Shown here: in pieces, positions 1-8,400 of the stretch
Numbering within the stretch: position 1 is the stretch's first letter
Layout of the letters: the number at the start of each line of letters is the position of its first letter
NCBI GenBank assembly: GCA_027596945.1
Contig: JADGJH010000661.1
Coordinates: 1 to 13,015 of the forward strand
Origin: Physocladia obscura
Lineage: Eukaryota > Chytridiomycota > Chytridiomycetes > Chytridiales > Chytriomycetaceae
Length of the DNA: 13,015 nucleotides
Direction of reading: 5' to 3'
Made by a program: the position numbers and the translations under genes
Notes under the pieces: generated by a model
Told to the model about the DNA's origin: nothing
The model's database searches: none
Seen by the model: only the letters and a program-made list of their open reading frames with translations

Positions 1-104
1 TTGGCTTTTGTTGTCTTTTATAGGATTTTGTTTTACGCCTCCTTTTCTTGACAATTAATTTATAAAATAACATTATACTTATATAATAGATAATTTTCGA
101 AACA
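1..104. other. AT-rich flank, no gene seen
   Basis: A T-rich stretch followed by an A/T-rich stretch upstream of the tRNA gene. I see no open reading frame with a plausible start and no RNA fold. The AT-rich 60-100 segment is typical 5' flank for a Pol III gene. Confidence 0.5.
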
Positions 105-176
105 GCCTTTATAGCTCAGCGGCAGAGCGTTCCCCTCGTAAGGGAAAGGTCGGTGGTTCAATCCCGCCTGGAGGCA
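105..176 (+). tRNA. tRNA-Thr (anticodon CGT)
   Basis: A complete 72-nt cloverleaf without an intron, reading ACG threonine codons. The acceptor stem pairs 105-111 with 169-175 (two G-T wobbles), the D stem GCTC/GAGC pairs 114-117 with 125-128, and the anticodon stem TTCCC/GGGAA pairs 130-134 with 142-146. The 7-nt loop CTCGTAA puts CGT at 137-139. The T stem pairs 152-156 with 164-168 around a TTCAATC loop. The A box (TAGCTCAGCGG) and B box (GGTTCAATCC) are intact, so internal Pol III transcription is expected. The discriminator base is A176. It lies only 74 nt upstream of the COQ4 start, on the same strand. A decayed copy lies on the other strand at 2405-2470. Confidence 0.93.
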
Positions 177-185
177 TTTCTTCAC

Positions 186-189
186 TTTT
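186..189 (+). terminator. Pol III terminator of tRNA-Thr
   Basis: A run of four T begins 10 nt after the tRNA 3' end. This is the expected minimal Pol III stop signal. Confidence 0.55.
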
Positions 190-250
190 GTTCCGTTCGG
201 TGGAGAGAGAATTATGTGTGACTGACTTGCATCAGAAAAATCATCAAAAA

Positions 251-1177
251 ATGTTTGCTCAGTTGCCAATGGCCATTCGCGCTGGATTCAAAGCGTTGAG
301 CAATCCGTCGCGAGAAGGTGCGCAAAAAAATGAAACGAGATTGATCGGCAATCGTCTAAAATACCCTTGCGAACAACATTTCGGTCACAGACATGGTCGC
401 TGCCCTTGGCGAGCTCACTGGACAATTCGCCGTTCAGTCAATGCGCCGACGCATGGTTCTAGATGCAACTGGTCGCCGGATTCTTCGCGACCGACCGCTT
501 ATTAATACTTCGACAGTCAGCCTGGATAAACTCAGGTTTGGCACCATGTGACTCATCATTTCTCATCAAAATAATCAGCTGCAACTCATAAATATTGTAA
601 AACACACCACAAAATGAATACAAACAAATAACAATAAATAAAATAAAATAACAAGATCACTGCCAAAAAATACTCTTGGGCGCGCTTACGTGAATTTTCT
701 AGATAATGAATGTGTCAGCCCAGATACGCGAACTCCAGTGAATCACATGCCAGAAGCGGACGAAGAACTGAAATATGTCATGCTCAGATATCGGCAGGTA
801 ATAAATAGAGAAATCCGGAAATTAATTAACATTTTTGTGGATCTATTCAGGTGCACGATTTTTTTCATGTTCTCACAGGACTAGGCACAAAGCTTGAAGA
901 AGAGATTGCTGTGAAATGGTTCGAACTCGCGCAAACAGGATTACCCGTAGCATTATTATCAGGAGTTTTGGGGCCTCTCCGATTGAATAGTCAAGATAGA
1001 AAGCTGTTGTTTTCTGAACATGTTCCATGGCTTGTACAATGTGGAGCGAACAGCAAGTTTCTGATGAACCTTTATTATGAGGAAATCTTTGAGGAGAATA
1101 TCAACGACGTGCGGAAGAATTGTGGAGTATTTTTGCCTCACGGATTTATTCCACAAGACGCTTTGATAAAGGATTGA
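251..1177 (+). CDS. coq4: COQ4, coenzyme Q biosynthesis protein (4 exons)
   Basis: Exons 251-317, 391-535, 656-797 and 851-1177 join in phase to 226 aa. COQ4 is a mitochondrial matrix/inner-membrane protein that holds the CoQ synthesis complex together. Recent work assigns it oxidative decarboxylation of the quinone ring at C1. What is seen: NPSREDMVAALGELTG (about 18-33), GRRILRDRP, VSPDTRTPV, and the metal-site motif HDxxH-x11-E (H120, D121, H124, E136), then VKWFELAQTGLP and NLYYE. Intron 1 ends CACAG, intron 2 ends AACAAG, and intron 3 (53 nt) ends TTCAG. Human COQ4 is about 265 aa and the difference lies at the N terminus. The start at 251 leaves a short basic N terminus that may serve as a presequence; an upstream exon is possible but no room for one is obvious after the tRNA. 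The family call is very secure, and the exact start less so. Confidence 0.93.
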
Positions 1178-1229
1178 TTTCAGATTGATAGGGGCAAACC
1201 GGAGAATGAAGGGAAATTTTTATTGTTAG

Positions 1230-1235
1230 AATAAA
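1230..1235 (+). terminator. AATAAA poly(A) signal of COQ4
   Basis: A canonical AATAAA hexamer 52 nt after the COQ4 stop codon, followed by nothing coding until 1431. Confidence 0.6.
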
Positions 1236-1348
1236 CAACTTCAAACAGTCTGACGAGTATGAGTTCCATAATAGTCAATAAATGCGCGCCAAAAATGGTT
1301 TTCAGTGTGTTCCCCAACACCGGTGACCCTCTTTTTTTGACTTCGGAT

Positions 1349-1376
1349 TGACGTCACCCGAAAGTTTCCGACGTCG
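1349..1376. promoter_or_regulatory. Two ACGT-core palindromes, including a perfect CRE
   Basis: TGACGTCA at 1349-1356 is the perfect 8-bp CRE palindrome bound by bZIP factors of the ATF/CREB type. A second palindrome, CGACGTCG, lies at 1369-1376, with centres 20 bp (about two helical turns) apart. Both sit in the 253-nt gap between COQ4 and the THI5-like gene, 55-82 nt before that gene's proposed start. Binding is inferred, not shown. Confidence 0.4.
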
Positions 1377-1430
1377 AAAGATTTTTGCTCAGCCCAAAAA
1401 AAGAAAAAAAAAACAACCAGATAAGCTGAG

Positions 1431-2236
1431 ATGAGAACTCGAACATTTGGAGTACAATTGGTAAACTCGAATCCCGACAAACTGCTGTGCTGTTACGAGG
1501 CTCAGTTTGCTTTGAATTTTCAAATGTCTCTAGAGTTTGCTGAATATTCCTCTTTTTCGTTTTTCCTCAGTCCCTGATGCTTGACTCATCCCCAAGCACC
1601 GAACATATCGGTTTCTACGTCGCCCGCGCCCGCGGATATTATGCCGGGAGTGGAATGGCGCTTTCAATAATGACACCTCAGAGGGCACGGTCTCAGTCAT
1701 CGACCTTCAAAATTGTCCAATTGGATTCAGTTTTAGATTCGGACGATGCCGACGACAGCGACGTTGACAGTTGCTGTGCTGACAGTGATGACGAAAGTAT
1801 AATGCAACAAGATGAACCACGAGATACTGTTGTCCCAATTGCCTCTTTTATCAAGGTGGGAGTGCTTCAAAGGGTTTTGTAGAAGCAAACTCTTTATCTA
1901 AAAAAAAATTTTATAAATACTCAGGCAGAAACTGCAAGCAAAGTTCTTGCAACCAGTCCAAAATTCATTCAAACAAATCTTAGACTCGTTCGTGCTTTCT
2001 TGGACGCAACTGACCGTGGATTCCAATTTGCTGCAGAAAACCCTCAAGAAGCGTGCAAAATGATGCTTGACATTCTAGATCGAGATGAAGAAGAAAATGA
2101 CAGTGGAAATGACAGCGATGTTGGTAGCGCTCTCACCGCCAAGAGCAGTTTTATTCGCAGTTCCTCTGTCGACATTGATGACTTTGAAGGAGCGTCGTGT
2201 GTCCGTATGAGTATTCCAGTGTCTTTTATGGGTTAA
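1431..2236 (+). CDS. THI5/NMT1-like protein, shortened and with acidic insertions (3 exons)
   Basis: Proposed exons 1431-1460, 1571-1855 and 1925-2236 (all phase 0) give 208 aa. Residues about 13-46 (LMLDSSPSTEHIGFYV, then ARGYY and ALSIMTP) match the start of the SsuA/THI5-like fold, and about 124-156 (LVRAFLDATDRGFQFA, NPQEA) match its late helix region. Family members make or bind pyrimidine precursors of thiamine; yeast THI5 uses its own histidine and PLP. Here roughly 80-100 residues between the two blocks are absent. Instead there are Asp/Ser-rich stretches at about 62-86 and 157-167. The usual LDW tryptophan is serine, and the CCCFC signature of yeast THI5 is not found. Exon 1 is supported by phase, a GTAAAC donor and a pyrimidine-rich TTTTCCTCAG acceptor. 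Function may therefore differ or be lost, and missed exons are an alternative explanation. No AATAAA is seen soon after the stop. Confidence 0.55.
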
Positions 2237-2404
2237 CATACCCTCAATACCTACCGACACACTGCAATGGATTCACGCGGTTTTGCTTTTCGCACTCCCT
2301 CTTTTTCTTAAATTATTATTAGAGGAAAAAAGAAAAATTACTATTCGATTGATTTATCCCAGGCATTAGGTGGAGGCGTAAATGCCAGCAGCATGGTAAT
2401 TACG
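2237..2404. other. Intergenic, no gene seen
   Basis: Together with the tRNA relic and 2471-2537 this fills 301 nt between the THI5-like stop and the methyltransferase start. It holds a T-rich then A-rich stretch (2300-2340) and an acceptor-like TTTATCCCAG ending at 2371. An upstream non-coding or small coding exon of the methyltransferase could lie here, but I found no convincing one. Confidence 0.4.
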
Positions 2405-2470
2405 CGCTTCCAGGCTAGATTGAACCGATATTTCCTTACGAGGAACACTCTGCCACTGAGCTATGAAGGT
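2405..2470 (-). pseudogene. tRNA-Thr(CGT) pseudogene / relic
   Basis: The - strand aligns along its whole length with the tRNA-Thr at 105-176: 56 of 66 aligned bases are identical, with 6 bases deleted. Deletions remove two C and one G from the anticodon arm (leaving a 4-bp stem and a 6-nt loop TCGTAA) and three bases from the T stem, which can no longer pair. The acceptor stem has two mismatches. The A box (TAGCTCAGTGG) and the core of the B box (GGTTCAATC) remain. It is therefore a dead copy rather than a working tRNA. It lies antisense just upstream of the methyltransferase gene and overlaps its longest possible ATG (2463). Confidence 0.85.
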
Positions 2471-2537
2471 ATTTTCCATTTTTCTAATAAGGCTTGTAAT
2501 TTCAACTGTCAAACTTCACCAAAAAGGACGCAAAGCC

Positions 2538-3680
2538 ATGGACGTTGAGATTCTGAAACCAGAAAACGAAGTCATCGCCAATGACGGATCAGATCACGCA
2601 AAGTTTTTGAAGCACAACGAGTTCCAGTTGGCTCAGCCGTATGGATATAACTCATTTGAAGCCAATGATGACACTGGAGACGACGAATTTCCTGAAACCT
2701 TTGTGAGGAATTTCAGTGAAGCCGCTAAGAAGGTCAAAGCAATGCGCGAGCGGAATCCCAAGACCAGCAGTGACGCATCCAGCGAAAATGTCGTATCGGG
2801 AATCGAATCATGTAGCACTAGCATTGAATCAATAAACTGGTCACAGTTACTCAACAACGCTGACACTATTCCTCGCGACTTCCGTCCATTAATCAATAAG
2901 TTATGTGCAAACCCGACTCTGGATTCTCTTAAACTCACACTCGAAATTTCGCGCTTCAAAACATCGCAAGTTTACATTCCGCCTCAATGTGCGTTTTATA
3001 TCTCAGACATCAAACAGTTTCCCTCTTCTCAATATCTGCTATCGGCGAATCTCGGCATGAATGCTACTGAAGTCACACAAAAATTCTCCTTGATTGTTGC
3101 AGATCCTCCATGGCCAAATTTGAGTGTTGCGCGCTCAAAATCTTACAAGACAATGGACCCGTACACCTTGTTTGAGATTCCTGTCCGGGATCTTCTCGAA
3201 GAAAATGGTGGCATTATCGCTGTTTGGATCACACACAACCCCCGATATCGAAAGTTTGTGCGCGACAAACTTTTCCCTGCGTGGGGTGTTCGGGAGGTGG
3301 CAGAGTGGTGCTGGATAAAAATTACCACCCAAGGAGATTTGGTATTTCAAAACAACGGCATTGGGCGACCAAGAAGATCGTACGAGCTTCTGGTTGTTGG
3401 GCAACGAGGAATCCAAAAAAATTTTATCAATGTTGGGGTGGATTTTATAAAAAATCGCGATATTATTCCAGTTCAAAAGTTTTTTGCAAGTGTTCCAAGC
3501 AAGATGCATTCCCAAAAACCGTTTTTGGACGTTCTGTTCCAGGATATTATTCCGCCAGATTCGTTCAAACTTGAATTGTTTGCACGAATTGTCAGAAGAG
3601 GTTGGACCAGCTGGGGAAACGAGTGTTTGAAATTCAACGAAGAAATTTTTCTTGAAGACAGAGAATATTCGGGAATCTGA
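2538..3680 (+). CDS. METTL4: METTL4-type N6-adenine methyltransferase (MT-A70 family)
   Basis: A single coding exon of 380 aa from the ATG at 2538. MT-A70 enzymes move a methyl group from S-adenosylmethionine to adenine N6. METTL4 is known to modify internal m6Am of U2 snRNA, and 6mA in DNA has been claimed for relatives such as nematode DAMT-1. Seen here: LIVADPPW with the catalytic DPPW at 189-192, followed by SVARSKSY (the METTL4 pattern), VREVAEWCWIKITTQG, SVPSKMHSQKP (H324), and the family end LELFAR with GWTSWGNE at 355-362. The first ~170 residues are poorly conserved and charged, as in human METTL4 (about 470 aa). An in-frame ATG at 2463 would add 25 residues, but it lies inside the tRNA relic and adds a hydrophobic, unconserved lead, so 2538 is preferred. 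An upstream spliced exon remains possible. Confidence 0.92.
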   Translation: MDVEILKPENEVIANDGSDHAKFLKHNEFQLAQPYGYNSFEANDDTGDDEFPETFVRNFSEAAKKVKAMRERNPKTSSDASSENVVSGIESCSTSIESINWSQLLNNADTIPRDFRPLINKLCANPTLDSLKLTLEISRFKTSQVYIPPQCAFYISDIKQFPSSQYLLSANLGMNATEVTQKFSLIVADPPWPNLSVARSKSYKTMDPYTLFEIPVRDLLEENGGIIAVWITHNPRYRKFVRDKLFPAWGVREVAEWCWIKITTQGDLVFQNNGIGRPRRSYELLVVGQRGIQKNFINVGVDFIKNRDIIPVQKFFASVPSKMHSQKPFLDVLFQDIIPPDSFKLELFARIVRRGWTSWGNECLKFNEEIFLEDREYSGI

Positions 3681-3685
3681 ATTAT

Positions 3686-3691
3686 AATAAA
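3686..3691 (+). terminator. AATAAA poly(A) signal of METTL4-like gene
   Basis: AATAAA starts 5 nt after the TGA stop at 3678-3680, implying a 3' UTR of only a few tens of bases. Confidence 0.6.
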
Positions 3692-3781
3692 ATTTCCAAA
3701 AATACGACAAACCAGGAGAAATTTTAAAAAAGAAGTAAAAAAGAAAATTTTCAATCGAAACTTCTCTAATAGAAAAAACTG

Positions 3782-4042
3782 ATGTCGAAAGAGAGAGCAT
3801 CGACCCCACCAGAGCTGTTTGCCAAGAAATGCCGTTCGATATCTCAGATGGAGGACCGTGACAAGGACCAAGACGAGGAGCTGAGAAAGCTTGTCGAAAG
3901 ATCATCATCAAAAGTCAAGGTGGATCGCAGTTCACACGACGATCTTAAGGAAATGAAAAAGACAAGTTCTGTGTACTCTGAAAAAACGAAATCTTTGAAT
4001 AGATCGACTTCGTGCCGCGTTCCGGGCTCTGTTCGGAAATAG
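3782..4042 (+). CDS. Unknown small charged protein (86 aa)
   Basis: An intact reading frame from ATG 3782 to TAG 4042, 101 nt after the METTL4-like stop on the same strand. The product is hydrophilic and rich in Ser, Lys, Asp and Glu, with a DRDKDQDEELRKLVE stretch that could form a helix and a Ser/Arg-rich tail. It has no membrane segment or signal peptide and probably little fixed structure. I recognise no family. The frame is clearly richer in G and C than the AT-rich flanks, which favours real coding. It could also be an exon of a larger transcript. No AATAAA is seen after it. Confidence 0.5.
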   Translation: MSKERASTPPELFAKKCRSISQMEDRDKDQDEELRKLVERSSSKVKVDRSSHDDLKEMKKTSSVYSEKTKSLNRSTSCRVPGSVRK

Positions 4043-4065
4043 TTCAAGTACAAGTGAAACTACAA

Positions 4066-4097
4066 TCAAAAAAAATCAAAAAAAAATCAAAAAAAAA
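4066..4097 (+). repeat. Short tandem repeat (ATCAAAAAAA)x3
   Basis: Three near-perfect 10-bp units (AATC followed by an A-run), directly followed by a TG repeat (4098-4107). The repeat lies in the 197-nt gap between the convergent ends at 4042 (+) and 4240 (-). Nothing else is recognised in that gap. Confidence 0.7.
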
Positions 4098-4238
4098 TGT
4101 GTGTGTGCCAGACATAATCTTCAGTACTTTATTAACTCTTCTTTATTCTTCTTTCTTTTGTTTCAACGGTTTTATCAGTAAAGTTAATCTTTAGTTTCTT
4201 CACAAACCCAAACAAAACACGTGAAACCCGCTTAAAAT

Positions 4239-4244
4239 TTTATT
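4239..4244 (-). terminator. AATAAA overlapping a stop codon
   Basis: On the - strand AATAAA (4244 to 4239) overlaps the TAA stop of the candidate gene at 4240-4439. The same layout is seen at the TIMELESS stop. Confidence 0.55.
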
Positions 4245-4439
4245 TTGCTGTACCAATCAAATCGTAGGTCCCAAGATCACGTAATTTCGTAAACGTAGAG
4301 TAGTATCGGTTCAGGCTGTCTTCTGTATCGTTATTGTCACAGAAACGACGGGAAAGTTCCGTCAGCACTTGTTCAACGAATTACGATCGTGTTTATTGAT
4401 TAGAAATACACGTATCAAGGTCATCTGTGGCGTAAGCAT
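4240..4439 (-). CDS. Candidate small protein (2 exons, 51 aa), faintly SWI5-like
   Basis: Proposed exons on the - strand are 4439-4412 and 4367-4240, with a 44-nt intron (GTGTAT...CAAG), joined in phase. The main exon reads TELSRRFCDNNDTEDSLNRY, then FTKLRDLGTYDLIGTAK and stop. The pattern L-x-x-Y...KxRDxG...LIGxxA recalls the last conserved helix of SWI5/Sae3, partners of Rad51/Dmc1 in recombination. However, it has one extra residue and lacks the usual ~25-residue end, so the match is weak. It starts 97 nt after the MAD2 stop on the same strand, and its own stop overlaps AATAAA. The coding character of 4240-4367 is more certain than exon 1 or the identity. Confidence 0.35.
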
Positions 4440-4520
4440 TGCCTTCACACCTCAATGAAAATTTCTTTCGCAAAACTGCAGAACTTGTGAACGGAAAGAA
4501 ACCAAACGCAAGAATCAAGT

Positions 4521-4532
4521 TTTATTTTTATT
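4521..4532 (-). terminator. Tandem AATAAA signals of MAD2
   Basis: Two back-to-back AATAAA hexamers on the - strand (4532-4527 and 4526-4521) begin 4 nt after the MAD2 stop codon. Confidence 0.65.
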
Positions 4533-4536
4533 TTTC

Positions 4537-5390
4537 TTATTCATCATCCAAACGGTAAGCAACCAAAGCGTCCACTTTGTGAACACTTGTCGAAAAACTG
4601 CGTAAACGTACTTGCTCCGCATTCTTTGTGATTAATTTCGCGTCCGAATCAATCCATGTTGCTGGAACTTCCGCATTCTTGTCAGTGTATGTGAGAACGT
4701 TAAACGTACACGGTTCTGTCATCATTGGAAGAAATGATACGGATGCAGTAATTTGACGCATGATTGCTGCGATTTCGTTGTTGATCTCCTTTTCAGTTTT
4801 CATTGCTGCAGCTACTGGTTTTTTAAACGCGGCTGTAGTGGTTGCAACAGCAGATATCGAGGTGGCCGTTGGTTCTTCTAATTGAATATTGAACTGCCAG
4901 CGTTCGACTACTTCACGTGTTTCCAGCGATGTAACAACTAAGACGAGTTTTGAGATTTGTTTTGCTTGGATCCATTCTGTGAGTTTGATTGCGTTCAATT
5001 CATACACCGAGTAGATGGAATAGAACAAGAAGATTTGTTGTTACTTTGTACTTGGCTCATGATTTGCTTGAGATAGTTTTGGACTGCATAATCGGCGTTG
5101 ACCAGCTATCATGTTATTATTGTAAACTCACTAAACGCAGCCCAGTTCAAAATATTGAAGCATACCAGATTCAGTCCATATCTTTTGACAACTTTGAAAT
5201 CTTCAGGCGGATAGATGCCGCGTTGAAAGAGAATACTGTGTAGAATTTTTGTTTGTTTTTCGAAGTCAGCGGATTCTTTCGATCATTGGAACCGAGCCGG
5301 GTACCTATTGATCGAGAAGTCGAAAAATTCTGATACAATTTGCGCAGATCCTCGCAATGTGATTTGCTTCTGCTTCTGTATTGTCGCCAT
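4537..5390 (-). CDS. MAD2: MAD2 spindle-checkpoint HORMA protein (4 exons)
   Basis: Exons on the - strand 5390-5305, 5235-5166, 5105-5045 and 4976-4537 join in phase to 218 aa (human MAD2L1 is 205). MAD2 binds MAD1 at unattached kinetochores and then CDC20, blocking the anaphase-promoting complex. Seen: ITLRGSAQIVSEFFDFSINS (10-29), ILFQRGIYPPEDF, KRYGLNLLV, the helix around NYLKQIM, KLVLVVTSLETREVVERWQF (82-101), IMRQITASVSFLP with the dimer-interface Arg at 146, and the C-terminal safety belt QVRLRSFSTSVHKVDALVAY (194-213). Apart from an Ala/Thr-rich loop at about 107-132, it aligns without gaps up to that loop. Introns are 69, 60 and 68 nt, ending ACAG, ATAG and ACAG. The start is only 50 nt downstream of the TIMELESS stop, so both may share one pre-mRNA or overlap closely. 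Confidence 0.95.
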
Positions 5391-5439
5391 AAGTTTCTGT
5401 TTTTTTGGCAATTTTTTGTTCAATGCATTCAAACAACAT

Positions 5440-5445
5440 TTTATT
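5440..5445 (-). terminator. AATAAA overlapping the TIMELESS stop
   Basis: On the - strand AATAAA (5445-5440) overlaps the TAA stop codon at 5443-5441. It leaves about 50 nt before the MAD2 ATG, so the TIMELESS 3' end must lie in or next to the MAD2 leader. Confidence 0.6.
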
Positions 5446-8400
5446 CAGAATCCGAGTCAAAAATTGTATTTTTCCTAGCGCAACTGGCAGTTTTTACTTC
5501 GCCAATCGTTGTTGGTGAATTTACTATCTCCATAATTGCCTTTAAATCCTCTCGCTTTGAAGAACTTAATCCAAAATTTGTGATCCGACCAGCAACACTT
5601 CTGGCAGATTTTCTTCTACTTTTTCCAACATCACGATCTTCTGAATCTGAGTCATTCAAAATGGCAGGGCGTTTTTTGTCGATTTGACGATTCTCATGCG
5701 CTGACGATGCCTGAGAATCCAAAGAAGCTTGGACGTCTGAATCAGAATCACCATCAACCTCTTGCTTAGGAGCAGTTATTTCGCCTTCAAGATCAGATTC
5801 AATGGTGTTTTTGGACATGCCATTTTTTTCTTGCAGGACATTCAACTTTGATTTGGAAGAGAAGACGGATTTAGGCGTTGTCAACTTCGATTTTTTTTGA
5901 TTTTTCGTCGATGTAGAAGATGTTGCAGACTCAAGAGCTATTGCTGCTGCTTCAGATTTTAATCTTTGTCGTCTTTCAGCCTCAAAAAATGCTTCGTCGT
6001 CATCGTTATCGGAATCCTCGACAAACTGACAAAATCAAAAAAGTAAAGTCATAAATTTGAGAATCGATGAAAAAATATACCTGGGCAGAAAGGTAAATAG
6101 GCGATGGCTTCTCGGCTTTCTTCTTTTTTGGTTTTTTCCCTTCGTCATTTGAGTTGTTCTCTTCATCTTCTTCATCGGAAATTTTTGGCTTCTTCACACG
6201 CTTCTTCGCCTTCATTCGAATCATTTTCTCTAGTGGTTTGCCGTTGGAATCAAGCGGCTCTTCAATATAGAATCGAATAAATTTGCAATCACTGATAATG
6301 TCATCAGCGCTTCTCGATTTTTCCAATATCCAACGAATATCAGAATCTAATTAGTATAAAAAACGTTCACAAAGAGAAAATGCGCGGAGATGACAATAAA
6401 CTATACCTCCTTCAATCACTTTCGTTAATTGCATCAATTCCAGTAATAAATGAAATCGATTGTTCCGTTTCAGTGCAATCGTAACATCCATATTAGAGGC
6501 GGCAGACGCTGTCAAATCGAAATTCTGTATCTCAGCATCAGGATCTTCCTCATCAGATGCACGCCTTACAGCCACAGACGTGAGAGTCTGCCCAAAATTT
6601 GATCAATATTCATATTTTTTGCTGTTAATTTTTTCTTCTGTGAGTAGTTGCGGTAATAGATACTCACAGTTTCCAGCCAATCAAGAAGTCCAATTAGGCT
6701 ATCATGTACAAGCAACGATACAATAACTCCTACTTTTTGGTTCCAAGTGAGATCGCGTTGAATTTCAAGCTCACGTGGTAATTCATTTTCTTCTCTATTT
6801 TTTGTTGGTTTTTTAATTTTTCAATTTCAATTTTTGAAAGATATTTCGTCAAGCTATAAAATAAAGTGCTCAACTCTTCTTGATCTTTGCTATGTTTTGA
6901 TAGCGATGAATTATTAAAATCAAAGTCTTCATCAGCACCGTATTGAATCCTGCGACAATCTCCTCGCGTTTTCGAAAAGAGAATCTTGACCGAAAAAATA
7001 TTGGTTTCCACAGAAAGAGAAAAAAAAGAAAAGTGAACATACCTCAACGAAAAGAAGTGGGTAGTCTTTCGCTTTTGCAACAAATTTTTTGACAACGTAT
7101 CGAATAAAGTCCTTCAGCTCCTTGTACTCTTTCGATGGTTCCATCAGCATTTCATCCGAAATAATACGATTAAATAACTCCAAAGTTGATAACTGTTGTT
7201 GTCATTAAACCAACAAAAATTTAAAAATTTAAAAAATTTGACCTTATATAACATTGGCTCCATCTTGACTTTAATAAAAATGCGGTGCAGCATTGTTGTA
7301 GCATAGTGAAGATACTTTGGCTCCAAATCACGGTACCGTTTAAGCAACTCACAGTATGTTGACACCACATTTTCAAAAGCGAAATCGTTTTCAATTTTTT
7401 CGAATCGGAATTCATGCTCAACGCATATGCGTTTGATTTCGTATACATCTTCTTCAGGCTCTTCAACAACTACATATACTGATTATAAAAATAAATAAAG
7501 CGCAACTAAAAGCGACTAAAGAAGAGTGTGAGAGAAAGAGAACAACATTTCAATACCTTCTTCTGCGATAAGATCCCCTTCAGCTGATGTATTTTTTTTT
7601 TGACGTTGTTGCCTCTTTTTTCGTTTCACAACCATAAACGCCTTTGACTTCGAAAACTTTTCCAGCATCTTCACAAAAATATGCACAGTTTCCACAAGAT
7701 TTTTTAAATAGCTGTTCAAATACAAGACATGTAAGTCTCGAAATGCAGTTCTTTTTTACCTCTTTCTTTTACCTACCTGAAATTTTGGTCCTTAAATCCT
7801 TTACAAAGCTGAACCACTAAGTCCAACACATGTGCCTCATAATAGAGATTATTTTGAATATTATGCGACGCATCCATATACTCTTCGTTTCCAGAGCTAG
7901 CCATTGCGTTTAAAGTAATAAGCATATTCTTGAGGCATTGAAGGCATATTTGCAACTCGTCCCATTTCTGAAGTGAGAAAAAAAGATTAAAATGGTGAAG
8001 TTTTTTCCATCTTTTTTTTTTTATAACCTTTTCTTCTAGGTATATTTGCATTCGTTTCACAACAAACATTATCGAGCGTGAGCTGATGAAATCAGCAACA
8101 GTGTCGAAATCAAACTTTTCGCGGTCTTGTTCGTCCGAAAATGTCTAAAAAATATAATGATCATCAGTTCGATTTCCGACACAACTTTCAATTTCAACCT
8201 CCTTCACCTTCAAAATTTCCATTTGATACTCTAAAAAAAACGAAACCACTGCCAAAAAACGGTAATAATCTCCTTCTTGAATATGCTCGCGCTCCTTGTC
8301 GAAATCGTCTTTTACACTCGAAATAAGAGCGTTGAAAGAGTTTTCGAGAAACGAATCTGCGATTTCACGCAGTACTTGTTGCGCTTGTTTGTCTCGGATG

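Noticed and set aside
60..269. - strand frame covering the tRNA-Thr
   Set aside because: It reads the complement of a clear tRNA gene, so it has no coding support.
1241..1480. 79-codon - strand frame between COQ4 and the THI5-like gene
   Set aside because: Low-complexity (F-run from an A-rich stretch), no motif, and it overlaps the proposed exon 1 of the THI5-like gene and its upstream region.
2372..2468. Possible + strand coding exon bounded by CCCAG and GAAG|GTATTT
   Set aside because: The frame is open with good-looking splice sites, but most of it is the antisense of the tRNA relic. A similar frame exists antisense to the intact tRNA, so openness is explained by tRNA sequence.
2463..2537. 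Upstream in-frame ATG giving a longer methyltransferase with a hydrophobic lead
   Set aside because: This ATG lies inside the antisense tRNA-Thr relic, and the added residues do not resemble METTL4 N termini. The ATG at 2538 is preferred, though an upstream spliced exon stays possible.
3135..3911. 258-codon open frame on the - strand
   Set aside because: It is antisense to the well-supported METTL4-type CDS and has no recognisable motif. It is a shadow frame.
4066..4110. CRISPR-like or regulatory repeat
   Set aside because: Only three 10-bp A-rich units followed by a TG run, in a eukaryotic intergenic gap. This is simple-sequence repeat, with no spacers.
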